From Leucobacter sp. CX169 (GTDB lineage: Bacteria > Actinomycetota > Actinomycetes > Actinomycetales > Microbacteriaceae), in NCBI RefSeq assembly GCF_017161405.1, contig NZ_CP071051.1:2852001-2916000 (forward strand): a stretch of 64,000 nucleotides of DNA, written 5' to 3'. Of the stretch, positions 34,255-43,080 are shown piece after piece. The position numbers and the translations under genes were made by a program. Each line of letters opens with the position of its first letter. Within the stretch, counting starts at the first letter, position 1. The notes under the pieces were generated by a model, which worked only from the letters and a program-made list of their open reading frames with translations, made no database searches and was not told where the DNA came from.

Positions 34255-35376
34255 CGGCGTCTTGAGCCCCGACCCGGTCAGCACGACGACTGTGGTCTCT
34301 CCCGGCAGGATCGCGCCGCGCGCCCGGAGCTGGGTGAGCGCCGCAGCCGCGGTCGCGCTGGTGGGCTCGACGTACATTCCGGTGCGGGCGAGCGCGTCTC
34401 GGGCGCGCAGGATCCCGTCCTCCGGAACCGCGATGCTCTGGCCCCGGGACTCGCGCAGCGCCTCGACCATGAGGGCGAGACGAAGCGGGCTCCGGATCGC
34501 CGTGCCCTCCGCCGCGGTGGGGCGGACGGGCCGCTCGTCGCGCTCGCCCCGGAAGGCGGCGTCGACGGGCGAGCAGTTCAGCGGCTGCGCCGCGTGTAAC
34601 CGTGGCAGCCGGTCGATCGCCCCGGCGCGCAGCAGCTCGCGGAAGCCGAGCGCGCAGCCGAGCAGGCTGCTGCCCGCGCCGACCGGCACGATCACGTGGT
34701 CGGGCGCCGTGAAGCCGAGGTCCTCCCAGATCTCGTACGCCAGGGTCTTCGTGCCTTCGAGAAAGAACGCCTGCCAGTTGTGGCTCGCATAGAACCCCTC
34801 GCCGCGCGCGAACGCCTCGATGGCCGCATGCTGGGACGCTTCGCGCGGCCCGTCGACGAGGCGCACCTCAGCCCCGTACGCGCGGGCTTGTGCGAGTTTG
34901 GCGGGCGACGTGGTGGCCGGCGCAAACACCGTGACCCCCAGCCCGCCGGCCGCGGCGTAGCCGGCGACCGAGGCCCCGCCGTTGCCCGAGCTGTCCTCGA
35001 GCACCCGCGTGATGCCCTGCTGGCGCAGGACCGAGAGCATCACGCTCGATCCGCGGTCCTTGAAGCTCCCGGTAGGCGAGAACCATTCGAGTTTGAAGCG
35101 CGCGGGCGCGCCCTCCCAGTCGCGCTCCACGAGCGGCGTGCACCCCTCGCCGAGGCTGATCGGGCGCGCGACCGCGAGCGGCAGGGCCGCCCGGTAACGC
35201 CAGAGGCTGCGCTCGGCGCTGTCGATCTCACTTCGGCCGATGCCGCCCCCCGGGGTGACGAGCAGCGGTCGCCCCCCGTCCGAGCGCCATCGCGGCACCC
35301 CGATCGGGGAGCGGGCACCGTCGAACGGGTCGACGTACGCGGGCTCCGGTGCCCCCGTAGGTGCGCCCGCCGTCAC
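34243..35376 (-). CDS. PLP-dependent threonine synthase-like enzyme
   Basis: 377 residues, fold type II. PLP Lys lies in PTGSFKDRG near 101-109, the SSGNGGASVAGYAA phosphate/substrate loop near 127-140, and the VGAGSSLLG glycine loop follows. Closest in look to threonine synthase and related lyases/dehydratases, but shorter than typical synthases. The GTG at 35376 overlaps the gluD stop as GTGA. It is the last gene of a glutamate-type transporter operon, so it may act on the imported amino acid; substrate unproven. Confidence 0.75.
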   Translation of the reverse strand: MTAGAPTGAPEPAYVDPFDGARSPIGVPRWRSDGGRPLLVTPGGGIGRSEIDSAERSLWRYRAALPLAVARPISLGEGCTPLVERDWEGAPARFKLEWFSPTGSFKDRGSSVMLSVLRQQGITRVLEDSSGNGGASVAGYAAAGGLGVTVFAPATTSPAKLAQARAYGAEVRLVDGPREASQHAAIEAFARGEGFYASHNWQAFFLEGTKTLAYEIWEDLGFTAPDHVIVPVGAGSSLLGCALGFRELLRAGAIDRLPRLHAAQPLNCSPVDAAFRGERDERPVRPTAAEGTAIRSPLRLALMVEALRESRGQSIAVPEDGILRARDALARTGMYVEPTSATAAAALTQLRARGAILPGETTVVVLTGSGLKTPAAG

Positions 35377-36200
35377 GCCTTCTTCGCCTCGACCAGCCGG
35401 GCCGCGCGCCTCCCGACCCAAGAGAGCGTGAGGTTGATCGCCAGGTAGATCACCACCGCCACGACCCAGAAGCTGAAGAGATAGGCGTTGCCGTAGTAGT
35501 TACCCATGTCCTTGATCGTCTTTGACAGCTCCGAGTAGGCCACGATGTAGCCCAGCGAGGTGTCCTTGAGCAGCACGATCATCTGTGCGATGAGAATGGG
35601 CAACATCTGGGTGAACGCCTGGGGAAACTCGATGAGCATGCGGGTGCGAATCGGCGTGAGCCCGATTGACAGCCCCGCCTCGCGCTGGCCCTTGTTCAGG
35701 GACACGATGCCGGCGCGCAGCGCCTCGCCCACGATCGCGCCGTTGTAGACGGCGAGCGCGATTACGACGGCCCAGAAGGCGCCGGTCGAGGCGACGAGCA
35801 GGATGAAGAGCATCATGAGCAGCACGGGCATGCCGCGGAAGAACTCGAGCACGACGGCGACGGGCACCCGGATCCACATCGACTTTGCCAGCCGGCCGAA
35901 GGTGAAGAGAATGCCAATCATGAATGCGCCGACCATCGCGGTGACGGCGGCCAGCAGCGTAGCGACGACGCCCTTGCCGATCGCGCCCCAGACCTCGCCG
36001 TAGGCGAGCACGTCCCAGCGGGAGGCGTCGAACATGCCGGGAGTGACGTTGCCGTTGACCGCCACCTGCGGCTGGGCGAGCCGCCAGATGGCCCAGCCGA
36101 GCACTGCGGCGACGGCGATCAAGCCGACGACGGAGATGAGGACCGAGCGCTGCCTGGCCTTGGGGCCGGGGGCGTCGTAGAGAACCGTTGCCGTGCTCAT
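35373..36200 (-). CDS. gluD: Amino-acid ABC permease, GluD type
   Basis: 275 residues. A first membrane helix near 20-42 and a polar extracytoplasmic loop precede five further helices. The EAA motif region EALRAGIVSLNKGQREAGLSIGL couples to the ATPase. Typical of the polar-amino-acid GluD/GltK group. The ATG overlaps the gluC stop as ATGA. Confidence 0.9.
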   Translation of the reverse strand: MSTATVLYDAPGPKARQRSVLISVVGLIAVAAVLGWAIWRLAQPQVAVNGNVTPGMFDASRWDVLAYGEVWGAIGKGVVATLLAAVTAMVGAFMIGILFTFGRLAKSMWIRVPVAVVLEFFRGMPVLLMMLFILLVASTGAFWAVVIALAVYNGAIVGEALRAGIVSLNKGQREAGLSIGLTPIRTRMLIEFPQAFTQMLPILIAQMIVLLKDTSLGYIVAYSELSKTIKDMGNYYGNAYLFSFWVVAVVIYLAINLTLSWVGRRAARLVEAKKA

Positions 36201-36847
36201 CGCAGCACCCGAACCTTCTTCTCAATCTGCCCGGCGATGAGGCCGAGCGGAACGGTGATCACGAGGTAGCAGAGCGCGATGCCCACGAGGATGGGGATGA
36301 CCGCCTGCCCGTTCTCGTTCGTGAGGCTTCGTGCGACCGCAAAGAGCTCAACCACGAAGAACCCGCCGGCGACCGAGCTGTTCTTCGTGAGCGCGATAAA
36401 CACGTTGATGAGCGGCGGCACGACCATGCGCAGCGCCTGCGGCAGCACGATCAGCGTGAGCGTCTGCCCAAAGTTCAGCCCGATCGAGCGGGCCGCCTCA
36501 GCCTGCCCGACGTGGACGCCGTTGATCCCTGACCGCAACGCCTCTGCCACGAACGGTGAGGTGTAGATCGCCAGGGTAATCATCGCGAGGATCGGGTACG
36601 ACGGTTTGTCCGGCGCAATGAGCGGCAGGACGAACACCATGAAGATGAAGAGCATGACGAGCGGGGTATTCCGGATGATCTCGGTGTACACCGTCGCGAA
36701 GCCGCGCAGCGAGGCAACCGGCGAGATCCGCATCGTCACCACGACGAGACCGATCGCCATCGCCCCGAGGCCGCCAAAGATGAGCAGGCGCAGGGTCATC
36801 CAAAACCCGGTGCCGACTGCGCCGATGTTCTCGAAGAACACGTCCAC
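36197..36847 (-). CDS. gluC: Amino-acid ABC permease, GluC type
   Basis: 216 residues, five membrane helices. The coupling loop is ALRSGINGVHVGQAEAARSIGL and the helix-2 motif TEIIRNTPLVMLFIF is typical of glutamate permeases. It works with GluD as a heterodimer. It starts 61 bases after gluB. Confidence 0.92.
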   Translation of the reverse strand: MDVFFENIGAVGTGFWMTLRLLIFGGLGAMAIGLVVVTMRISPVASLRGFATVYTEIIRNTPLVMLFIFMVFVLPLIAPDKPSYPILAMITLAIYTSPFVAEALRSGINGVHVGQAEAARSIGLNFGQTLTLIVLPQALRMVVPPLINVFIALTKNSSVAGGFFVVELFAVARSLTNENGQAVIPILVGIALCYLVITVPLGLIAGQIEKKVRVLR

Positions 36848-36908
36848 TGGGGCCGCCTCTCATGTCGGGGTGTGGTGGCCGGGGCGTCTCGCCCCGGCCA
36901 CCAGTGGG

Positions 36909-37781
36909 TCAGTACCGGTCGATCGTCGGCGGGGTCGGCGTCGCGAGCACCTTGCCCGCGGTCGACTCCCAGGCCTTCGCCCAGGCGCCGTCTTCGAACG
37001 ACTCCTCGAGGGTGTCGTTGATGAAGGTGCGGAAGTCCTCATCGCCGAGCTTCAGGCCGATGCCGTACGGCTCTTCCGTGAAGGGGTTGTCGATGACCTC
37101 GAACTGGCCGGCGTTCTGGTCGGCCAGACCGGCGAGGATCACGTTGTCCGTGGAGACCGCGACGACCTCACCCGCGCGCAGCGGCTCGAGGCAGTTCGAG
37201 TAGGTGTCGGTCGCGAGGACCTCGACGCCGGCGTCCTTCAGGTTCTGCTCCGATGTCGATCCGGTGACCGAACAGACCTTCTTACCCTTGACGTCGTCGA
37301 TTCCCGTGATGCCGTCGGGGTTGCCGCTGAGCACCAGCAGGTCCTGGCCAGCGACGTAGTACGGGCCTGCGAAGTCGACGACTTCCTTGCGCTTGTCGTT
37401 GATCGTGTAGGTCGCGATCACGAGATCAACCTCGCCGTTCTCGATAAACGGCTCGCGGTTGGCCGAGACGGCCTCTTTCCACTCGATCTTGTCCGCGGGA
37501 ATGCCGAGCTTGCCGGCAATCAGCTTGCCGATCTCGACGTCAAAGCCCTCAGGCCCGTTCGGGCCCTTCAGGCCGAAGAGCGGCTGATCAAACTTCGTGC
37601 CGATCGTGATTTTGCCCGCCTCGTTGAGCTTCGCCATCGTGGTGCCGGCCTCAAAGGTCGTCTCGGCAGCCACCTCGGGAGCGGCTGTTTCGCCGCCTCC
37701 CCCGGGAGAGCCGGACGCGCAGGCCGAGAGCGCCAATGCTCCGACCGCAGCAATCACGAGTGCGTACTTGGTAATTCGCAT
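36909..37781 (-). CDS. gluB: Glutamate-type substrate-binding lipoprotein
   Basis: 290 residues with lipobox LSAC near 18-21 and a Gly-rich linker. The class 3 binding-protein domain starts ITIGTKFDQPLFG and includes the hinge region DLVIATYTINDKRKEVVDFAGPYY. Family preference is glutamate/aspartate; exact ligand unverified. It lies between the ATPase and permease genes, 69 bases after gluA. Confidence 0.9.
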   Translation of the reverse strand: MRITKYALVIAAVGALALSACASGSPGGGGETAAPEVAAETTFEAGTTMAKLNEAGKITIGTKFDQPLFGLKGPNGPEGFDVEIGKLIAGKLGIPADKIEWKEAVSANREPFIENGEVDLVIATYTINDKRKEVVDFAGPYYVAGQDLLVLSGNPDGITGIDDVKGKKVCSVTGSTSEQNLKDAGVEVLATDTYSNCLEPLRAGEVVAVSTDNVILAGLADQNAGQFEVIDNPFTEEPYGIGLKLGDEDFRTFINDTLEESFEDGAWAKAWESTAGKVLATPTPPTIDRY

Positions 37782-37850
37782 GGGTGCCTACCTTCGTTGG
37801 TGTGCGGGCGGGGTTGTGCCCGCCCTATGGGTCCCGCGAGCGATCATCGA

Positions 37851-38627
37851 CTAGTGGCCGAGAATCTTGGAGAGGAAGTCCTTGGCGCGGGAGGTCTGTG
37901 GGTTGTCAAAGAACTGCTCGGGAGTCGCTTCCTCGACGATCTGGCCATCCGCCATGAAGACGATGCGGTCGGCCGCGCGTCGGGCAAATCCCATCTCGTG
38001 CGTGACCGCCACCATCGTCATGCCGTCGTTGGCCAGGCCGATCATGGTGTCGAGCACCTCGTTGATCATCTCGGGGTCGAGCGCCGAGGTTGGCTCGTCG
38101 AGCAGGATGAGCTTGGGCTCCATCGCGAGCGAGCGAGCGATCGCGGCCCGCTGCTGCTGCCCGCCAGACAGCTGAGAGGGCAATTTCTTTGCCTGATTGG
38201 CGATGCCGACGCGCTCGAGCAGGCGCATCGCGCGTTCCTCTGCCTCTTTCTTCGAGAGGCCGAGGACCTTAATGGGGCCGAGCGTCACGTTCTCGAGGAT
38301 GGTCTTGTGCGCGAAGAGGTTGAATGACTGGAACACCATGCCGACATCTGCGCGCAGCTTGGCGAGTTCCTTGCCCTCTTCGGGAAGCGCGACGCCGTCG
38401 ATCGTGATCGTTCCCGAGTCAATCGTCTCGAGCCGGTTGATCGCGCGGCAGAGGGTCGACTTTCCCGACCCCGAGGGCCCGAGCACGACCACTACCTCGC
38501 CGCGGCCGACCTGCGTATTGATGTCCTTGAGCACGTGGAGTTCGCCGAAGTGTTTATTCACACCGGTGATCGTCACGAGCGCATCTTCTCGATCGCGGAC
38601 CACTCTGACCGCCGTCGTTTCTCCCAT
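37851..38627 (-). CDS. gluA: Glutamate-type ABC ATPase
   Basis: 258 residues: Walker A GPSGSGKSTLCR, signature LSGGQQQRAAIARSL, Walker B LILLDEPTSALDPE and VTHEMGFARRAADR, all typical of GluA/GlnQ. ATG at 38627 is chosen; a GTG 33 bases upstream is in frame and neither has a strong ribosome-binding site. First gene of the gluABCD-PLP enzyme operon. Confidence 0.92.
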   Translation of the reverse strand: MGETTAVRVVRDREDALVTITGVNKHFGELHVLKDINTQVGRGEVVVVLGPSGSGKSTLCRAINRLETIDSGTITIDGVALPEEGKELAKLRADVGMVFQSFNLFAHKTILENVTLGPIKVLGLSKKEAEERAMRLLERVGIANQAKKLPSQLSGGQQQRAAIARSLAMEPKLILLDEPTSALDPEMINEVLDTMIGLANDGMTMVAVTHEMGFARRAADRIVFMADGQIVEEATPEQFFDNPQTSRAKDFLSKILGH

Positions 38628-38794
38628 GCCCGTATCTTGGGCCCCTGCTGTGGTCGGCACAAGGGGTGTGGATAACTCGCGTGTTCGCGATCAGTGGCGC
38701 TGACAACCAGGGAATTCCCCGTGTTCCCGTGTCAGAACTCGGTGCGATCCCCTCACGGGCGGCCGCGGCGGCCGCGGGGATTGTTATGTTTCCG

Positions 38795-39196
38795 TCACCC
38801 GCGCGCGGCTCGGCAGGACTCGCACACCCCGAACAGGTCGACGACGTGCTCGATCTCCGCAAAGCCGTACTCGGCGGCGACCTGCCGCGACCACGTCTCG
38901 ACGGCCTCGGCCGCCAGCTCGCGGGTGTCCCCGCAGCTTCGGCAGATGAGGTGGTGGTGGTGACCCTCCATCGCGCACGATCGGAAGAGGTTCTCGCCCT
39001 CGGGCGCTTGCACCGAGTCCGCCTCGCCCGATTCGGTCAGCCCCGACAGCGCGCGATAGACCGTCGCGAGCCCGATCGTGGAGCCCTGCTCGCGCAGTCG
39101 CTGGTGGAGCTCCTGCGCGCTGACGAACCCGCGCGCCTCGGCGAGGGCTGCCCGCACCGCCTCGCGCTGCCAAGTGTTGCGTCGAGCGCCGCTCAC
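38795..39196 (-). CDS. zur: Fur-family regulator, probably Zur
   Basis: 133 residues: winged helix with GLATVYRALSGLTESGEAD, then the dimer/metal region with HHHHLICRSCG near 85-95 and a second CESC pair at the end that together hold structural zinc. It is the last gene of the znuACB operon, so zinc sensing and self-control through the two boxes upstream of znuA is the likely role. Start GTG at 39196, 28 bases after the second permease gene. Confidence 0.85.
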   Translation of the reverse strand: MSGARRNTWQREAVRAALAEARGFVSAQELHQRLREQGSTIGLATVYRALSGLTESGEADSVQAPEGENLFRSCAMEGHHHHLICRSCGDTRELAAEAVETWSRQVAAEYGFAEIEHVVDLFGVCESCRAARG

Positions 39197-39224
39197 GAGT
39201 GCCTCCCGGTGGCCTGGTTGATGG

Positions 39225-40073
39225 TTATGCCTGTGCCCCACGGTATCGAACCCGGCGCGCTCCCGCGCGAGCACTCACCCGGTGCACACCGAGCGCGACG
39301 AGAAACAGCAACGCGACGGCGACACCCACCGCGCCCCCGGCCGCAACGCCGAAGGCGGCGGATCCCCACAGCCCGAGCAGCCCCGCGAGCACGCCGATGC
39401 CGGCGGCAATCGGGGGGATCCAGCCGATGGACGGCGCGACCAGCCGGGCGGCCGCGGCCGGCCCGATCAGGACGGCGACGCCCAGGATCGCGCCGACCGC
39501 CGGCATGGCGGCGACGACTGCGGCTGCGATCATCGCGGTGGCCACGAGCTCCATCGGCCAGGACCGGTAGCCCGCGGCGCGAAAGCCCGCCGGGTCGAAC
39601 GTGTGGAACAGGAGGCGCCGGCCGAAGATCGCAAGCAGCAGCAGCGAGGTGACGAGCACCGCCGCGGTCGTAACGACGTCGGACACGCTCACTCCCAGTG
39701 GCGAGCCGATCAGCAGGGCGTCGACCCCCACGACGTCGGCTCCACCCGGCAGCGCGATCGAGGGGGCCAGGCTCGCAAGCAACGCCCCGAGCGCGAAGCC
39801 AAACGAGAGTACGACCCCGCTCACGACCTGGCGTCCCTGCCCGGGCACCCGGGTGAGCAGGGTCATGAGGAGGACCAGTACGACCGCGAAGGCGGCCTGG
39901 CCCGCGAGCACGCTCCACCCCAGGATCGCGAACAGCACGCCGCCGGGGAAGGTGGCGTGGCTGAGCGCGACCGCGAAGAACGAGCGTCGTCGCAGCACGA
40001 TGAGCGTGCCGGCGAGGCCCGCGAGCAGGCCGAGCAGCGTGAGTTCGAGGGCGGCAAGGGCGAGGTAGCTCAC
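39225..40073 (-). CDS. ZnuB-type metal ABC permease, second copy
   Basis: 282 residues, eight to nine membrane helices, ABC-3 family. It has ALSHATFPGG near 37-46, ALLIGSPLGVS and FDPAGFRAAGYRSWP. It pairs with the permease gene just upstream, whose stop it overlaps as GTGA, to form a heterodimeric channel. Confidence 0.88.
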   Translation of the reverse strand: MSYLALAALELTLLGLLAGLAGTLIVLRRRSFFAVALSHATFPGGVLFAILGWSVLAGQAAFAVVLVLLMTLLTRVPGQGRQVVSGVVLSFGFALGALLASLAPSIALPGGADVVGVDALLIGSPLGVSVSDVVTTAAVLVTSLLLLAIFGRRLLFHTFDPAGFRAAGYRSWPMELVATAMIAAAVVAAMPAVGAILGVAVLIGPAAAARLVAPSIGWIPPIAAGIGVLAGLLGLWGSAAFGVAAGGAVGVAVALLFLVALGVHRVSARAGARRVRYRGAQA

Positions 40074-40990
40074 GCGGCGACCTCCGTGCCCTCGGGCCGG
40101 ATCCTGCGCAACCGCGCCCGCAGCAGCCGAGGTGCCAGCAGCCGGAAGCCGACCGCGAGGGCGTACGCCGCGACGAGCACGAGCACGACTACCGCGCCGG
40201 GCGAGACCGCCACCCCAGCGCCGACCGAGCTGGAAAACGACACCCAGAGCCCAATGACCCCCGCGGCGAAGGGCACGAGGATCGCGATGGGGATGAGCCA
40301 GGCGAGGCGGCGCGTGAGCAGGCGCGCGGTCGCCATGGGCACGGTCAGGATCGCGAGGACCATGAGCGTGCCGAGCGCCTGCACGCCCGCGACGACGAGC
40401 AGCGCGACGGCGGCGCCGAGCGCGAGATCGGTGGGGGTGGTGCGAAAGCCCGCCGCAGCGAAGCCCGCGGGGTCGAAGGCGCGCAGCAGCTGGGCACGCC
40501 AGGTGAACGCGATCACGGCGACGGCGACGATGGCCACCACGACGACCTGGACGAGCTGTTCCTGCGTCACGGTGAGCAGGCGGCCTAAGAGGAGTTCCTC
40601 GAGTTGGCTGACGTAGTTCTGCTGACGCGAGACGAGGACGATGCCGATGCTGAAGAGGCTCGTGAGCACGACGGCGATCGCGGCGTCCGAGCCCACGCCC
40701 CGTCGCTCCAGCACTGTGAGCAGCACGACGGCGGCGAGCGCCGCGATCAGGGCGCCGGGGAGGAGGGCGGCGGTCCCGCCGACGATCGAACCGATGACGA
40801 GGCCGGGGAAGACCGCGTGGATCAGACCGTCACTCATGAACTCGAGATCGCGGAGGCTGATGAACAGGCCAACGACGCCCGCCGCGACCGCGAGCACGGC
40901 GACGGTGATGAGCGCCCGGGACATGAACGGCAGCGCGAAGACGTCGAGCGGCCCGAACGCGGCCTGCAGCTCGAAGATTCCGGGGGTCAC
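40070..40990 (-). CDS. znuB: ZnuB-type metal ABC permease, first copy
   Basis: 306 residues, about nine helices, ABC-3 family: FMSDGLIHAVFPGLVIG near 52-68, LLGRLLTVTQEQL and FDPAGFAAAGFRTTP. The GTG start overlaps the ATPase stop by one base. A charged C-terminal tail ends RPEGTEVAA. Confidence 0.9.
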   Translation of the reverse strand: MTPGIFELQAAFGPLDVFALPFMSRALITVAVLAVAAGVVGLFISLRDLEFMSDGLIHAVFPGLVIGSIVGGTAALLPGALIAALAAVVLLTVLERRGVGSDAAIAVVLTSLFSIGIVLVSRQQNYVSQLEELLLGRLLTVTQEQLVQVVVVAIVAVAVIAFTWRAQLLRAFDPAGFAAAGFRTTPTDLALGAAVALLVVAGVQALGTLMVLAILTVPMATARLLTRRLAWLIPIAILVPFAAGVIGLWVSFSSSVGAGVAVSPGAVVVLVLVAAYALAVGFRLLAPRLLRARLRRIRPEGTEVAA

Positions 40991-41844
40991 TACGCGGCGC
41001 TCCAGGGCGAGGTGGGCTCGTCCGGCCGTTCGGTTTCGCGCGTGGTGGTGACCGTGTGGTGGTCCAGTTCGACGGTCGAGCCGGCGAAGGCGCGCTCGAC
41101 GGCGTCGAGCGTCAGCGCCTCATCGATCGGCCCGTATGCGACGAGGCATCCGGTCGGCCGGGCCCCGGGGTCGCCGTGGTGGCCGTCGAGGAGGAGGACG
41201 TGACTGCAGGTCTCTCGGGCGATCTCGAGGTCGTGCGTCGACACGAGAATGGTGCGCCCCTCGACGCGGAGCTCGCGAATGGTGGCGAGCAGCATGTCGC
41301 GGTTGGCGCGATCCAGTCCGTTGAAGGGCTCGTCGAGCAGCAGGATCTGCGGGTCGACGACGAGCGCGCGGGCAAGGATCACGCGCTGCTGCTGCCCACC
41401 TGAGAGCTCGCCGAAGCGGCGGCGGGCGAGGTGGGCGAGGCCGACGCGCTCGAGGGCGGCGTCAACGCGGCGGCGGCCGTCGCGACCGACCGGGCGCACC
41501 GGGCCGAGCGCACGGTAGAGCCCCATCGTGACGGCCTGGCGCACCGTGATTGGCAGCTCGTTGTCGCGACGGTCGGCCTGCGGCAGCGACCCGACGCGCG
41601 CGAGCGCCGCCCGGGGAGATCCGCCGAGCACGCGGAGGCTTCCGCCGGTGAGCTCGGCGAGCCCCAGGAGGCCCCGCAGCAGGGTCGACTTCCCCGCCCC
41701 GTTCGGCCCGATCAGCGCGACGGCCGATCCTGCCTCGATCGTCGCCGTGATGTCCGCAAGCGTGGTGACCCCGCGATACCCGAAGGAGGCGCCGAGGAGC
41801 TCAATCACCGGGGCGCCCGGTGCAGCGGCCTGGTCGGTGTTCAT
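40990..41844 (-). CDS. znuC: ZnuC-type metal ABC ATPase
   Basis: 284 residues: Walker A GPNGAGKSTLLRG, Q-loop LPQADRRDNELPITV, signature LSGGQQQRVILARAL and Walker B ILLLDEPFNGLD, the pattern of zinc/manganese transporter ATPases. An extended C-terminus has LDGHHGDPGA and HHTVTTT. The ATG overlaps the znuA stop as ATGA. Confidence 0.9.
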   Translation of the reverse strand: MNTDQAAAPGAPVIELLGASFGYRGVTTLADITATIEAGSAVALIGPNGAGKSTLLRGLLGLAELTGGSLRVLGGSPRAALARVGSLPQADRRDNELPITVRQAVTMGLYRALGPVRPVGRDGRRRVDAALERVGLAHLARRRFGELSGGQQQRVILARALVVDPQILLLDEPFNGLDRANRDMLLATIRELRVEGRTILVSTHDLEIARETCSHVLLLDGHHGDPGARPTGCLVAYGPIDEALTLDAVERAFAGSTVELDHHTVTTTRETERPDEPTSPWSAA

Positions 41845-42947
41845 TGCAGGGCCTCCTGGAGGGATTCGGGCAGGGGGTCCGGCGTGAAGCCCCAAGCCTC
41901 CAGGATGACACGAACGTTGTGCTCGGTCGCCGCGAGATACGTGTCGGTGTCGCTACCGGGCACACCCAGGGCGTCCACCGCGAGCGTGTCGCTGTCGATC
42001 ACGGTGGCCCCCGACTCGCGAGCGATCGTGCGGGCGAGCTTCGGGTTCATCGTGGACTCGACGAAGATCGCCCGAACGCCCTGTTCCTGAATCTTCGCGA
42101 CGAGGGCGTCGATCTCGGCGACGCTCGGCTCCGCGTTGTCCTCGAAACTCGGCAGGATCGACCCGGCAAACGCGATCTCGTACGCGTCGAGGAAGTAGCG
42201 GAGCGAGTCGTGCCCGCTGACCAGGATCCGCTCGCTCGGGGGTACCCGCGCGAACTGGGCGGCGGCCCAGTCGTCGAGATCGGCGAGCAGCTGCTGGTAT
42301 GCCTCGGCGCGATCCTGGAAGCCTGTCGCGTGCTCGGGGTCGGCGGCCGCAAGACCGTCGGCGACCGCGTCGACCATGCCAGCCGCCATCATCGGGGCGG
42401 TCCAGAGGTGCGGGTTGACGTCGCTCTCGCCGTGGTCGTGGCCGTCGTGCCCCTCCTCCGCGGTTTCCTCCGCGGCGTGCTCGTCGGCATGCTCATCCTC
42501 GTGCGCGTGCTCGGCGTGCTCCGTCGCATCTTCCGCCTCGTGCGCGGCGCGCTCGGTCGCGGCGCGAGCGGCCTCAAGGTCGACCCCGCTGCTCGCGTCG
42601 ATGATCTCACCGGCGAACCCAGAGGCCTCGATGGCGCCATCGATGTAGGTGTCGAGGCCTTGCCCGTTCACAATCAAGACATCGGCGCGGGAGAGCTCGA
42701 GCAGTTCGGCCGGGCTCGGGTCGAAGTGGTGCGCTGAGCTGCCGGGCGCCATGAGTCCGCTGATCGTCACGTCGTCCCCGCCGACGATGCGCGCAAAGTC
42801 GGTGAGCTGCGTCGTGGTCGTGACGACGCGCAGATGCCCGCCATCCCCGTCGTCGGGGGTCACGGCACATCCCGTGAGGGCGAGCGAGCCGGCGGCGAGC
42901 GCCGCGATGGCCGCGCTGAGGGTGAATCGGTGTGATGCAGTGCGCAT
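41841..42947 (-). CDS. znuA: ZnuA zinc-binding lipoprotein
   Basis: 368 residues. Lipobox LTGC lies near 23-26. The cluster A-I fold has metal-ligand candidates in GSSAHHFDPSPAE and DVNPHLWTAP. An acidic His-rich loop (about 136-170, repeats of HAHEDEHADEH type) is characteristic of zinc rather than manganese binding proteins. Start ATG at 42947 behind AGGAAG. First gene of the operon, with promoter and two Fur/Zur boxes directly upstream. Confidence 0.92.
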   Translation of the reverse strand: MRTASHRFTLSAAIAALAAGSLALTGCAVTPDDGDGGHLRVVTTTTQLTDFARIVGGDDVTISGLMAPGSSAHHFDPSPAELLELSRADVLIVNGQGLDTYIDGAIEASGFAGEIIDASSGVDLEAARAATERAAHEAEDATEHAEHAHEDEHADEHAAEETAEEGHDGHDHGESDVNPHLWTAPMMAAGMVDAVADGLAAADPEHATGFQDRAEAYQQLLADLDDWAAAQFARVPPSERILVSGHDSLRYFLDAYEIAFAGSILPSFEDNAEPSVAEIDALVAKIQEQGVRAIFVESTMNPKLARTIARESGATVIDSDTLAVDALGVPGSDTDTYLAATEHNVRVILEAWGFTPDPLPESLQEALQ

Positions 42948-42961
42948 GAGTGCTTCCTAGT

Positions 42962-42976
42962 TGAGAACGACTCTCA
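42962..42976. promoter_or_regulatory. Zur-type box overlapping znuA -10
   Basis: TGAGAACGACTCTCA, an imperfect 15-base palindrome. On the minus strand the znuA promoter reads TTGCGA (43004-42999), 17 bases, TAGACT (42981-42976); this box touches the -10. Confidence 0.75.
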
Positions 42977-42988
42977 GTCTAGGGGTAA

Positions 42989-43003
42989 TGAGAATCGTTC
43001 GCA
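42989..43003. promoter_or_regulatory. Zur-type box overlapping znuA -35
   Basis: TGAGAATCGTTCGCA, an imperfect palindrome matching the Fur/Zur pattern TGANAATNNTTNTCA at most positions. It covers the znuA -35 and points a possible influence at the divergent amidase gene too. Together with 42962-42976 it also forms a larger 12-base inverted repeat with one mismatch. Confidence 0.75.
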
Positions 43004-43080
43004 ACAACACGCGGCCCCGGTCATCGCCGAGGAATTCGCCGCTCGTTAGGCTGGCACGAGACAGAGTGAATGGGGATCGC

